14,657 nt of DNA from Gammaproteobacteria bacterium (GCA_028281205.1 JANQKJ010000172.1:1-14657), one strand, 5' to 3'. Shown: positions 7,420-14,657, numbered from the stretch's first letter. The notes: a model not told the origin generated them from the sequence alone. Made by a program: numbers and translations.

Positions 7420-9054
7420 ATGAATGATGATAGCAATCTAACCGAACTATTAGCTTTATCTGAGGAAGACCTCAATAAGTTAGGTCTTAGAGAACATCCG
7501 TTCTTAGATCATGCGGATGAGACATTCTTATATACAGACAGTCAACTTGAAATGACTGCCAATATCATCATGGAGTATTTAACAAACCCTGCTACTACCA
7601 TTGTATTAACAGGTGAGAATGGGTTAGGCAAAACAACATTTTTACGCAAAGTGCTGCGTCTTGGTTATCAGCAATACCAGTTTTGTACGCTGCGAGCTAA
7701 TTCAGAAACTGACTTTGATTACATAGAAAATAAAATTAAACAGCGCTGGGTACTTAATGACACCAGCGAAACTCCATCGGTTGCTGATCTATCAATTGAG
7801 AATTATGTAATTACTTACTTAAGAGAGCATACGCATGCAGTACTAATAATTGATGATGCTCACTTACTTGATGTAGACACATTAGACCGATTGTTTACGC
7901 TAAAGCATCGTATAGGTTTGGCTTGCCCGATGAGCCTCGGCTTTATCCTAGCTGGAGAGAACACGCTAAAATCAACTATCGCAGAACTGGAAGACTCTAA
8001 TCCTGCATGTACTCAAGTATACCAAATTAATATTCGCCCTTTTTCTCACGAGCAAACAAAAAAATATATCGAACACCGCTTAGAGATTGCTGGACTAGAA
8101 GGCGAAGTCTTATTTGACGAAGCCAAGATTACTGAAATTTACAAAGCTACTTCAGGAAATGTTAAACAGATTCATGAACAAGCTATTATTGCCTTAAAAC
8201 ACCAATGCAACGAAGATTCCATAGAAGACTATTTGGATGATCCGCACATTACGATTCGCCGCCCAAAACCTAAAGTGCCCATATTATTTATCACTTTTCT
8301 TGCCATCCTCGGTATTGGCGTATATATCAACTATAAAATTAATAATAAACAAGCCGATGAAACCAACATTCCTCTTGAAACTCCTATAGCTAGCGAACCT
8401 ACCCTGTCGCCTATTGCTCAGGAGTCCCATAAACCTGATGGTGAAAAAACGCCGTCACTACCACTACCTAACGCACCAGAAACAACGACTACAAAAATTG
8501 ATATCACCAACATAGAAAACCTTGATACTGCTGAGGAAACCGTTGCCAAAAAAGACCTTCCCTCGTTACTTGCTGAATCAATAGAAACACTTGATGAAAC
8601 CCAACTCAAGGGTCTTAAAGAAACATTGACCGCAAAAGCAGAACAAGTTAGCAATACTGATTCAACTAAAAAGCCTGCTGAAGAATCTGTTCAAGCTGTT
8701 GAAAAAAGCACATCTGAACAAACAACTAGCAGCAAATCAGAAATAATTCCTACCGCCAAGCCCACACATGGTGAGTCATGGCTTAGAAATTTAGATGCTT
8801 CAAGATATACGTTACAAGTTGTAGCAACTAAAGAGCGCAAACAACTCCAAGCATTGATTAAGAAAGAAAATTTACAGACCGAATATGCCTACTTTAATAA
8901 ACCAGTAAAAGGTACTACTTACTATGTTCTTGTTGTAGGCAGCTATGAAAATAGAAATGAAGCCATATCTGCTGCGGCTAAACTACCAAGTAATTTAAGA
9001 AAAAATAAACCCTGGCCAGTGCCGGTTGGCAATGTACAGAAATTTCTTAAATAG
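7420..9054 (+). CDS. DamX-like AAA ATPase with transmembrane helix and SPOR domain
   Basis: 544-residue bitopic inner-membrane protein. The cytoplasmic part (to about 280) is an ExeA-like AAA ATPase: Walker A GENGLGKTT (65-73), Walker B VLIIDDAH (141-148), and a sensor-2-like region SGNVKQIHEQA. One transmembrane helix follows at about 286-305. The periplasmic part begins with a long Thr/Glu/Ser/Pro-rich, probably disordered linker (about 306-460), then a C-terminal SPOR domain (about 462-544, RYTLQVVATKERKQLQ). SPOR domains bind denuded glycan at the septum, and DamX of E. coli is a division protein; by analogy this should act at the divisome. Lying after aroB/dgt matches the damX position in gammaproteobacteria. 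GTG at 7414 is an alternative start; ATG 7420 is preferred. No symbol is given because equivalence to E. coli DamX is not proven. Confidence 0.88.
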   Translation: MNDDSNLTELLALSEEDLNKLGLREHPFLDHADETFLYTDSQLEMTANIIMEYLTNPATTIVLTGENGLGKTTFLRKVLRLGYQQYQFCTLRANSETDFDYIENKIKQRWVLNDTSETPSVADLSIENYVITYLREHTHAVLIIDDAHLLDVDTLDRLFTLKHRIGLACPMSLGFILAGENTLKSTIAELEDSNPACTQVYQINIRPFSHEQTKKYIEHRLEIAGLEGEVLFDEAKITEIYKATSGNVKQIHEQAIIALKHQCNEDSIEDYLDDPHITIRRPKPKVPILFITFLAILGIGVYINYKINNKQADETNIPLETPIASEPTLSPIAQESHKPDGEKTPSLPLPNAPETTTTKIDITNIENLDTAEETVAKKDLPSLLAESIETLDETQLKGLKETLTAKAEQVSNTDSTKKPAEESVQAVEKSTSEQTTSSKSEIIPTAKPTHGESWLRNLDASRYTLQVVATKERKQLQALIKKENLQTEYAYFNKPVKGTTYYVLVVGSYENRNEAISAAAKLPSNLRKNKPWPVPVGNVQKFLK

Positions 9055-9107
9055 CATAGCTATAGGCCATATCTTTATCCTCACCATAAATATAATCTAG
9101 ACATATA

Positions 9108-9135
9108 TTGACATGCTCGTGCCAGCGAGTAGTCT
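9108..9135 (+). promoter_or_regulatory. Candidate dnaG promoter region with small inverted repeat
   Basis: The 124-base gap before dnaG contains a perfect TTGACA at 9108-9113. The best -10 at a normal distance is only TAGTCT (9130-9135, 16-base spacer), a poor match. CTCG (9116-9119) and CGAG (9126-9129) form an inverted repeat within the spacer, extendable by wobble pairs. A separate TATAAT lies at 9091-9096 without a clear -35. No terminator is visible after the SPOR gene, so read-through is also possible. No small gene fits in the gap. Confidence 0.3.
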
Positions 9136-9178
9136 TTAGTGTTCCAATTACTATTGCTTTATTCCATAAACATATTGC

Positions 9179-10846
9179 ATGGCCGGCAAGATACCACAAG
9201 CTTTTATAGACCAGGTTTTAAATCAAACGGATATTGTTGATTTAATTAATGAATATGTAGAGCTCAAAAGCAAAGGTAAAGAATATATCGCTTGTTGTCC
9301 TTTTCATGGAGAAAAAACTCCTTCATTTACCGTCAGCCCTGAGAAACAGTTTTATCACTGCTTTGGTTGTGGCGCTCATGGTACCGCTATAAATTTTTTA
9401 ATGGAGCATGAAGGTTTGCAATTCATCGAAGCTATAGAAACACTTGCAAGCCGACTGGGATTAGGGGTTGTAACAGAGTCTGGCAATTATCAAAAAAATG
9501 ATAGCCATCATCAACTCTATCTAGCGATGGATGCAGCCAGCCAGTTCTTTCAACAACAGTTACGCGACAATCCAGAAGCCATTTCGTATTTAAAATCAAG
9601 AGGCATTACAGGAGAAATTGCTAATCGATTTAACATTGGTTATGCACCGCAAGGTTATGGCAATATCAAAAAACGATTGACAGAAACTTTTACTCAAGAA
9701 ATATTAGTTAGTGCGGGACTACTTTCAAAAAAATCTGAAGATAAAGTCTATGACAGATTTCGTCATAGAATTATGTTCCCAATTAAAGATGCACGTGGTC
9801 GCGTGATTGCCTTCGGTGGCAGATCCATGGATGACTCTATGCCTAAATACATGAATAGCCCTGAGACAGAACTATTTCATAAGGGCAGTACACTCTATGG
9901 CATCTATGAAGCTAGGCAATTTTTAGGCAAACTCAAGCAATTGATTATTGTTGAAGGTTATATGGATGTTATTGCGCTTGCACAACATAATTTTGCAAAT
10001 TGTATTGCCACTCTTGGCACAGCTACCACAACTCAAAATGTCAAAAACTTATTACGCTTCACTTCCGATTTGATTTTTTGTTTTGATGGTGACCGTGCAG
10101 GTAAAGATGCAGCTTGGAAAGCCTTGCAACAGATTCTTCCCGAGTTTAAAGATGGAATTAATATTCGTTTTGCATTTATGCCTCAAGGCGAAGATCCTGA
10201 CTCTTTGATTCGCAGCTTAGGCGACTCTGCTTTCAACGAATATTTAAATGAAGCTGCACCACTGTCAGAATATTTTTTTAATAATTTAGTAAAAGATATT
10301 GATATGGAAACTGCGGATGGTCGCGCCAAGCTAGCCAACACGGCCAAACCTCTGCTAGCTAAATTACCAAAAACTGTATTCCGAGATTTAATGTACAAAG
10401 AACTCAATGAACGTGTTGGTACATCTATTCCCGTCAGCCCTTCAATTAGCCCAGCTGGTATTAGCGCTACGAGCAAACCTCAAAACCAATCAAGTCGATC
10501 GCTAAAATATACAAAAACACGCCTGGCCATTGCTTTGCTTATTCGAGACCCTAAATTGGGCCACCACGCCCTGTCTATTGAGCAACTCAGCCATCTTAAA
10601 TCTGTGCCTGGTATCGACTTATTTTTACAACTTCTTGAGATCATCGAAGAGGAACCCAATATCAGCGCTATCGCCTTGGTGGAGAGATTTCATGGTGATA
10701 GCAGCTACTCAGCCCTGCAAAAATTACTCTTGTGGGATCCCCCAGATATGGACAACCGTGAGTTATCTTTCAAACAAACCATGCAAAGGTTCAAGGAAGA
10801 TATCCGCCGGATTGAACTAGACACCTTGATTCAGTCAGAAAACTAG
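9179..10846 (+). CDS. dnaG: DNA primase
   Basis: 555-residue primase that makes RNA primers for Okazaki fragments at the replication fork. The zinc-binding domain has C40, H43, C61 and C64 (ACCPFHGEKTPSF, YHCFGCGAHG). The catalytic core holds the RNA polymerase basic region with YDRFRHRIMFPIKD and FGGRSMDD, and the Toprim motifs IIVEGYMDV (E259), FDGDRAGKDAA (D303, D305) and GEDPDSLIR (D339, D341). The helicase-binding domain starts at about 440. The protein is some 25 residues shorter than E. coli DnaG: it stops at DTLIQSEN where homologues go on with a final LSxEE-type helix. Reading through the TAG or shifting frame does not restore that helix. The ribosome site is very weak, as is common for dnaG. 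rpoD follows 135 bases later. Confidence 0.96.
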   Translation: MAGKIPQAFIDQVLNQTDIVDLINEYVELKSKGKEYIACCPFHGEKTPSFTVSPEKQFYHCFGCGAHGTAINFLMEHEGLQFIEAIETLASRLGLGVVTESGNYQKNDSHHQLYLAMDAASQFFQQQLRDNPEAISYLKSRGITGEIANRFNIGYAPQGYGNIKKRLTETFTQEILVSAGLLSKKSEDKVYDRFRHRIMFPIKDARGRVIAFGGRSMDDSMPKYMNSPETELFHKGSTLYGIYEARQFLGKLKQLIIVEGYMDVIALAQHNFANCIATLGTATTTQNVKNLLRFTSDLIFCFDGDRAGKDAAWKALQQILPEFKDGINIRFAFMPQGEDPDSLIRSLGDSAFNEYLNEAAPLSEYFFNNLVKDIDMETADGRAKLANTAKPLLAKLPKTVFRDLMYKELNERVGTSIPVSPSISPAGISATSKPQNQSSRSLKYTKTRLAIALLIRDPKLGHHALSIEQLSHLKSVPGIDLFLQLLEIIEEEPNISAIALVERFHGDSSYSALQKLLLWDPPDMDNRELSFKQTMQRFKEDIRRIELDTLIQSEN

Positions 10847-10859
10847 TTGTTTAATCAAT

Positions 10860-10879
10860 GGTCTAAAATAGATAAGACC
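10860..10879 (+). other. Small hairpin after dnaG
   Basis: GGTCT (10860-10864) and AGACC (10875-10879) are a perfect five-base inverted repeat with a ten-base loop, 13 bases after the dnaG stop. TTGTAATT follows, so there is no proper T-run. It could be a weak terminator or a message-processing site between dnaG and rpoD, as is known in that position in E. coli, or chance. Confidence 0.25.
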
Positions 10880-10905
10880 TTGTAATTATGGCAGATACAT
10901 CTCAT

Positions 10906-10942
10906 TTGGCAGGTTCCTATCCTGCATACATTTGCATATAAT
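10906..10942 (+). promoter_or_regulatory. Candidate rpoD promoter with inverted repeat
   Basis: A perfect TATAAT at 10937-10942 lies 39 bases before the rpoD ATG. The best -35-like box, TTGGCA (10906-10911), is 25 bases away from it, too far for one promoter; with TACATT (10927-10932) its spacer is 15. GCAGG (10909-10913) and CCTGC (10921-10925) form a perfect inverted repeat with a seven-base loop just upstream of the -10, where an operator or RNA hairpin could act. It is not a LexA box. The promoter assignment is tentative. Confidence 0.4.
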
Positions 10943-10981
10943 GGGCGGTTTGATTAATTGTTAATATCCGCAGGTAACCGA

Positions 10982-12832
10982 ATGGATCCAGAAACAACTA
11001 CAGATCAGCAGAATCAAGAATATAGCCTCAAAGACCTTATCGCAAAGGGTAAAGAGCAGGGTTACCTAACTTATGCGGAAGTCAACGACCATTTACCTAA
11101 TTCCATAGTTGACCCCGAGCAAATTGAAGACATCATTAGTATGATCAATGACATGGGCATTCGTGTCCATGAGCAGGCCCCGGATGAAGAATCCCTGCTT
11201 CTTTCTGAGACCGCTGCCTCTGCGGATGATCTTGCTGAAGAAGCCGCGGCAGCACTGGCTTCAGTGGATAGTGAGTTTGGACGCACAACTGACCCTGTAC
11301 GTATGTATATGCGCGAGATGGGAACAGTCAATCTCCTAACTCGCGAAGGTGAAATAAAAATTGCCAAGCGTATTGAAGAAGGTTTATCACAAGTCCTGTT
11401 TGCTATCGGCCACTATCCACGTTCAATTGAAACATTACTCGTACTCTACGCAAGGGTAGAAGAAGAGGAAATGCGTCTTACAGATCTCATATCTGGTTTC
11501 ATCGACCCGGATGCAGAAGAAGAGATCCCAACACCTGCAGTAGTGAGTCAAGAAGCTGAACAAGACGATGATACTTCTGACGATGAAAATGATGACGAAG
11601 AAGCTGAAGAAGAGATTGATACTGGCCCAGACCCAGAAGAGGCTAGAGAACATTTTGAAAAGCTTGCACAGCTTTATAAAACTTCTCAAACTGCGAGTGT
11701 ACAGAAGAGCCCTAAAAAAGCCCAAGCAGCTCGAGAAGAACTTGCTGAATGGTTCATGCGTCTTAAGCTGACACAAAAAGTTATCGATGCACTCGCTTCT
11801 GAGTTACGCAATACCGTTAGCAATATCCGCAACCATGAACGCTTAATTATGGCTTTATGCGTGGATTATTCTGGCATGCCGAAGAAAAAGTTTATTGAAT
11901 CATTCACTGAGAACGAAACCAATCCTGAATGGGTAAGCCAGCTTATCGATGAGAAAGCTAAATTTTCTGAATCTTTAACTGAAGTGCAAGAAGAAACTAT
12001 CAAAGAACAACAAAAACTGGCTATGATCCAGGAGGCGGCTAAATTAACCATTGCTGAAATAAAAGAAATTAACCGTCGCATGTCGATTGGTGAAGCCAAA
12101 GCGAGAAGAGCTAAGAAAGAAATGGTTGAGGCTAACTTGCGTTTAGTTATATCCATCGCAAAGAAATATACCAATCGTGGACTACAGTTTTTAGATCTTA
12201 TTCAAGAAGGCAATATTGGGTTGATGAAAGCTGTTGATAAATTCGAGTATCGACGCGGTTATAAATTCTCAACTTATGCAACATGGTGGATACGTCAAGC
12301 AATAACTCGCTCTATTGCTGACCAGGCACGAACTATTCGTATCCCTGTACATATGATCGAAACAATCAACAAACTCAATCGCATCTCCAGACAAATGTTG
12401 CAAGAGATGGGAAGAGAAGCAACTCCTGAGGAATTGTCAGAACGCATGGAGATGCCAGAAGACAAAGTCCGCAAAGTATTAAAAATTGCTAAAGAGCCAA
12501 TTTCTATGGAAACGCCTATTGGTGATGATGAGGATTCTCACCTCGGTGATTTTATCGAAGATGCTAATATCGAGTCTCCAGTTGAAGCCGCTGCAGGCGT
12601 TGGCTTAAGTGAGGCTACGCGTGAAATACTTGCATCACTAACACCACGTGAAGCCAAAGTGTTACGTATGCGTTTTGGTATTGATATGAACACAGACCAT
12701 ACGCTGGAAGAGGTAGGTAAACAATTCGATGTTACTCGTGAACGAATTCGTCAAATTGAAGCCAAAGCACTGCGTAAACTACGTCACCCAACTCGTTCTG
12801 AGCAACTTCGTAGTTTCCTCGAGCTTGAATAA
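10982..12832 (+). CDS. rpoD: RNA polymerase primary sigma factor, sigma 70 (RpoD)
   Basis: 616-residue housekeeping sigma factor that directs RNA polymerase to most promoters. Region 1.1 is at about 15-80, region 1.2 at 98-130 (DPVRMYMREMG), then the non-conserved region (about 131-375) with a very acidic patch at about 192-221. Region 2 (about 380-450) has NLRLVISIAKKY and the -10 recognition/melting segment YKFSTYATWWIRQAI. Region 3 follows (about 455-530, IRIPVHMIETINKL), and region 4 has the helix-turn-helix for -35 contact (TLEEVGKQFDVTRERIRQIE, 574-593). Length matches E. coli (613). ATG 10982 is chosen over the TTG at 10958 because AGGTAA at 10972-10977 is a well-placed ribosome site and the N-terminus fits the family. 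The tRNA follows after 47 bases with no terminator between them. Confidence 0.98.
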   Translation: MDPETTTDQQNQEYSLKDLIAKGKEQGYLTYAEVNDHLPNSIVDPEQIEDIISMINDMGIRVHEQAPDEESLLLSETAASADDLAEEAAAALASVDSEFGRTTDPVRMYMREMGTVNLLTREGEIKIAKRIEEGLSQVLFAIGHYPRSIETLLVLYARVEEEEMRLTDLISGFIDPDAEEEIPTPAVVSQEAEQDDDTSDDENDDEEAEEEIDTGPDPEEAREHFEKLAQLYKTSQTASVQKSPKKAQAAREELAEWFMRLKLTQKVIDALASELRNTVSNIRNHERLIMALCVDYSGMPKKKFIESFTENETNPEWVSQLIDEKAKFSESLTEVQEETIKEQQKLAMIQEAAKLTIAEIKEINRRMSIGEAKARRAKKEMVEANLRLVISIAKKYTNRGLQFLDLIQEGNIGLMKAVDKFEYRRGYKFSTYATWWIRQAITRSIADQARTIRIPVHMIETINKLNRISRQMLQEMGREATPEELSERMEMPEDKVRKVLKIAKEPISMETPIGDDEDSHLGDFIEDANIESPVEAAAGVGLSEATREILASLTPREAKVLRMRFGIDMNTDHTLEEVGKQFDVTRERIRQIEAKALRKLRHPTRSEQLRSFLELE

Positions 12833-12879
12833 TTCTAAGTTCAAGTAATAATTAGGCATTCACTAAAATTCCCATATCC

Positions 12880-12956
12880 GGGCCCGTAGCTCAGTTGGTT
12901 AGAGCAGAGGACTCATAATCCTTTTGTCGTAGGTTCGAGTCCTACCGGGCCCACCA
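12880..12956 (+). tRNA. ileX: tRNA-Ile2 (CAT anticodon, lysidine type)
   Basis: A complete 77-base tRNA with encoded CCA (12954-12956). The acceptor stem GGGCCCG/CGGGCCC pairs fully, the D arm is GCTC/GAGC, the anticodon stem GAGGA/TCCTT has one G-U, and the T stem is GTAGG/CCTAC. The anticodon CAT is at 12914-12916. CAT is shared by initiator Met, elongator Met and Ile2. The G1-C72 pair excludes initiator type. C4-G69 and C5-G68 with discriminator A73 are the known features by which TilS picks Ile2 for lysidine addition in E. coli. The place right after rpoD is also that of E. coli ileX. So it should read AUA codons. A weak TAAAAT lies at 12864-12869; co-transcription with rpoD is possible. 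Confidence 0.88.
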
Positions 12957-12970
12957 AAACCCTGCAAAAA

Positions 12971-12988
12971 TCGGTGACAATTTACCGA
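12971..12988 (+). terminator. Possible weak terminator hairpin after the tRNA
   Basis: TCGGTG and TACCGA pair over six positions (one G-U) around the loop ACAATT, 14 bases after the tRNA CCA end. The bases after it (CATAATGACCTTTT) only give a late, short T-run, so termination would be weak. It could instead mark the 3' trailer cut during tRNA maturation. The gap 12957-13070 otherwise shows no clear promoter for the next gene. Confidence 0.25.
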
Positions 12989-13070
12989 CATAATGACCTT
13001 TTGATACCTAAAGACTGCCCAATTCCTGTCGATATCTAGTAGTAATAAATATTTGCTTTATTAGATACCT

Positions 13071-14618
13071 ATGAAACAGCTCAGTGACAGTCTTTTGCGC
13101 ATGTTAAAAACATGCACAAACCTACCCAGCCCTCCAGCTATTGCTTCTCGAATTATTGAGCTGAGTTCAAGTGAAACCGCAGGCTTGAGTGATGTTGCAG
13201 ACGTGGTGAGTATAGACCCAGCATTGAGCGCAAAATTATTGCGCATGGCTAACTCACCTCTTTATACAAAACAAAGAAAAATTGAAAATTTGCGTCAAGC
13301 CATCACATTATTTGGACTTGATGGCACACTTAATATCGCGCTAAGTTTTTCTCTGGTTAGCGATAGTGTTAAAAATCAAACTTCCGGCCTAAACTACAAC
13401 CTTTATTGGAAACGTTCTCTTGCTTCAGCAATTTTATGCCAGAATATTGTTCAGCATTTAGGTGAAGTCTCAAGGGACTGTGCATTCCTGGCCGGATTAC
13501 TACAAGACATCGGTATGCTGGCACTCGATAAAGCCATGCCTGATTTATACAAAGCCTTGCATCAAAAACAATTTAGACATAAAGATATTTACCAGCTAGA
13601 ACTAAATGAGATCAATACGGATCATAGCGCTGTTGGCTCATGGCTATTAGAAGAATGGCGTTTGCCAAAACATTTGTTAGAACCGATACAGCTAAGTCAT
13701 CATAATGCGACTAATGCTGGGAAATACCAAACAAACCTTTCAAAAGCCGTTGCATGCTCTAGTTTATTGGCTGATATTTTTACTTCAAATGAAGAAGATG
13801 TAGGTGCACTAATTACTAGCAACATTGATAACGCAAAAAAGATAGTTAGCCTAGGCCATGAAAATTTTCATAACATTATTGAATCAGCTTCAGAAAACTA
13901 TACTGATCTAGCACAAATGTTTGATATTAAGTTTGATAACCCGCGCATGCTCGAATTTATTTGCGAACAGGCAAAAGAAGTACTTATATTAAGAAACTTA
14001 AATAAAATTAAAGAAACGGAATGCTTGCAAGAAGCAGCAAAACAACTTGAATCAAAGACTGCTGAACTAGAAGAGCTGAATCGAAGAGACAGTCTCACAG
14101 GACTATTTAACCGCGGCCACTTCGATGAAGCAATCGAAATTGAATTTAAAAATGCTAATAAATATCAGTGGCCGCTTGGCTTAATATTTATTGATATTGA
14201 CTTCTTTAAACAAGTTAACGACACGCTAGGCCATGATGCGGGTGACGATGTATTACGTCAAGTCGCACGTGTATTAATAAAATGCACACGTGACTCAGAT
14301 ATTGTTTCTCGATATGGTGGTGAAGAATTTACAATAATTTTACCTGGCACAAGCCAAGAAGGTGTTGATATCACCTGTAATCGTATTATTAATGCGTTCC
14401 GCAATACAGCCTTAAAACTGGACAAGGATAAGATTGTACATATCACTGTATCAGCAGGAGCATATGTATATGATGGTAATAATAGCGAGATACAAGACTG
14501 GTATGAGCTAGTTAAGTGCGCGGACCAAGCTACATACCAATCCAAGAATAACGGTAGAAATCAGTACTGTTTAATTGATGAAAAACCAAGTGCTATCAAC
14601 AAAAAACTTGCCAGTTGA
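13071..14618 (+). CDS. HDOD-GGDEF protein, probable diguanylate cyclase
   Basis: 515-residue protein with no signal peptide or membrane helix, so likely cytoplasmic. The N-terminal HDOD domain (about 15-210) includes LPSPPAIASRIIELSSS and IDPALSAKLLRMANSPLY. Its former HD motif reads LLQDIGML, with Gln for His, so it should bind or signal rather than hydrolyse. A helical part follows with a likely coiled coil at about 305-338, then a GGDEF domain (about 336-502) beginning RRDSLTGLFNRGHFDEA. The active-site motif is GGEEF (416-420), the metal-binding FIDIDFFKQVND is intact, and the inhibitory site RxxD is present (R407, D410) five residues before it. It should make c-di-GMP with product inhibition. 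No ribosome site is obvious. The input signal and target are unknown. Confidence 0.9.
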   Translation: MKQLSDSLLRMLKTCTNLPSPPAIASRIIELSSSETAGLSDVADVVSIDPALSAKLLRMANSPLYTKQRKIENLRQAITLFGLDGTLNIALSFSLVSDSVKNQTSGLNYNLYWKRSLASAILCQNIVQHLGEVSRDCAFLAGLLQDIGMLALDKAMPDLYKALHQKQFRHKDIYQLELNEINTDHSAVGSWLLEEWRLPKHLLEPIQLSHHNATNAGKYQTNLSKAVACSSLLADIFTSNEEDVGALITSNIDNAKKIVSLGHENFHNIIESASENYTDLAQMFDIKFDNPRMLEFICEQAKEVLILRNLNKIKETECLQEAAKQLESKTAELEELNRRDSLTGLFNRGHFDEAIEIEFKNANKYQWPLGLIFIDIDFFKQVNDTLGHDAGDDVLRQVARVLIKCTRDSDIVSRYGGEEFTIILPGTSQEGVDITCNRIINAFRNTALKLDKDKIVHITVSAGAYVYDGNNSEIQDWYELVKCADQATYQSKNNGRNQYCLIDEKPSAINKKLAS

Positions 14619-14657
14619 TAATAAATACTCTTCTTTATGCTGAAAGTGCCTGATCTA

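Noticed and set aside
9055..9178. A missed small gene such as rpsU before dnaG
   Set aside because: The gap is 124 bases, too short for rpsU (about 70 codons), and shows no matching basic peptide.
10530..10820. 96-residue open frame on the plus strand within dnaG
   Set aside because: It lies wholly inside the conserved primase helicase-binding domain in another frame and resembles no known family.
10847..10900. Frameshift or read-through as cause of the short DnaG
   Set aside because: The sequence after the TAG in any frame gives no residues like the expected terminal helix and soon reaches another stop.
11435..11776. 113-residue open frame on the minus strand within rpoD
   Set aside because: It lies opposite the acidic GAA/GAT-rich part of rpoD, which read backwards gives Phe- and Ser-rich codons without stops. 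It has no family motif and is a compositional shadow.
1..14657. Mobile elements, CRISPR arrays, toxin-antitoxin or defence genes
   Set aside because: No direct repeat array, transposase, integrase or island-like composition change was seen, and every long open frame is accounted for by a housekeeping gene. The tRNA 3' end is not followed by an integrase or a visible duplicate of its end.
14619..14657. Start of another gene at the right edge
   Set aside because: Only 39 bases remain, with no convincing start or terminator, so nothing can be called.

Overview
The window looks like a conserved housekeeping segment of a gammaproteobacterial chromosome with rather AT-rich DNA. The reasons are the order pilM-N-O-P-Q / aroK-aroB / dgt / AAA-TM-SPOR (DamX type), followed by dnaG-rpoD and a CAT-anticodon tRNA directly after rpoD, the place of ileX in E. 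coli. All genes are on the + strand and the DNA is densely coding. I see no mobile element, CRISPR array, prophage or composition break, and no stretch above 300 bases without a gene. The genus cannot be told from the sequence alone.

Layout. Positions 1-4503 hold the type IV pilus alignment complex: pilM (5' end outside the window), pilN, pilO, pilP and pilQ. They link the inner-membrane motor platform to the outer-membrane secretin. A strong intrinsic terminator (4531-4556) closes this operon. Positions 4598-9054 hold aroK and aroB (shikimate pathway), a dGTPase-like HD hydrolase (dgt), and a membrane-anchored AAA ATPase with a C-terminal SPOR domain that should bind septal peptidoglycan. 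These four genes lie within 3-27 bases of each other and are probably one transcript. Positions 9179-12832 hold dnaG (primase) and rpoD (sigma 70), two genes of the classical macromolecular-synthesis operon, here without rpsU upstream. A 77-nt tRNA follows at 12880-12956; its acceptor stem marks it as tRNA-Ile2 (lysidine type) rather than elongator Met. The window ends with an HDOD-GGDEF protein, a probable diguanylate cyclase.

How they work together. The pilus genes form one machine. aroK and aroB catalyse two steps of aromatic amino acid synthesis. The dGTPase-like protein and DamX-like protein share the transcript without an obvious biochemical link. dnaG and rpoD supply replication priming and housekeeping transcription. 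The HDOD-GGDEF protein may feed c-di-GMP signalling, which in many bacteria controls pili, but no direct link is visible here.

Novelty. I did not find a convincing undescribed system. The most notable points are a primase that stops about 20 residues before the usual DnaB-binding C-terminal helix, the absence of rpsU before dnaG, two small hairpins at the pilP-pilQ junction that touch the pilQ start, an inverted repeat inside the putative rpoD promoter, and a tRNA(CAT) likely to be mislabelled as Met.
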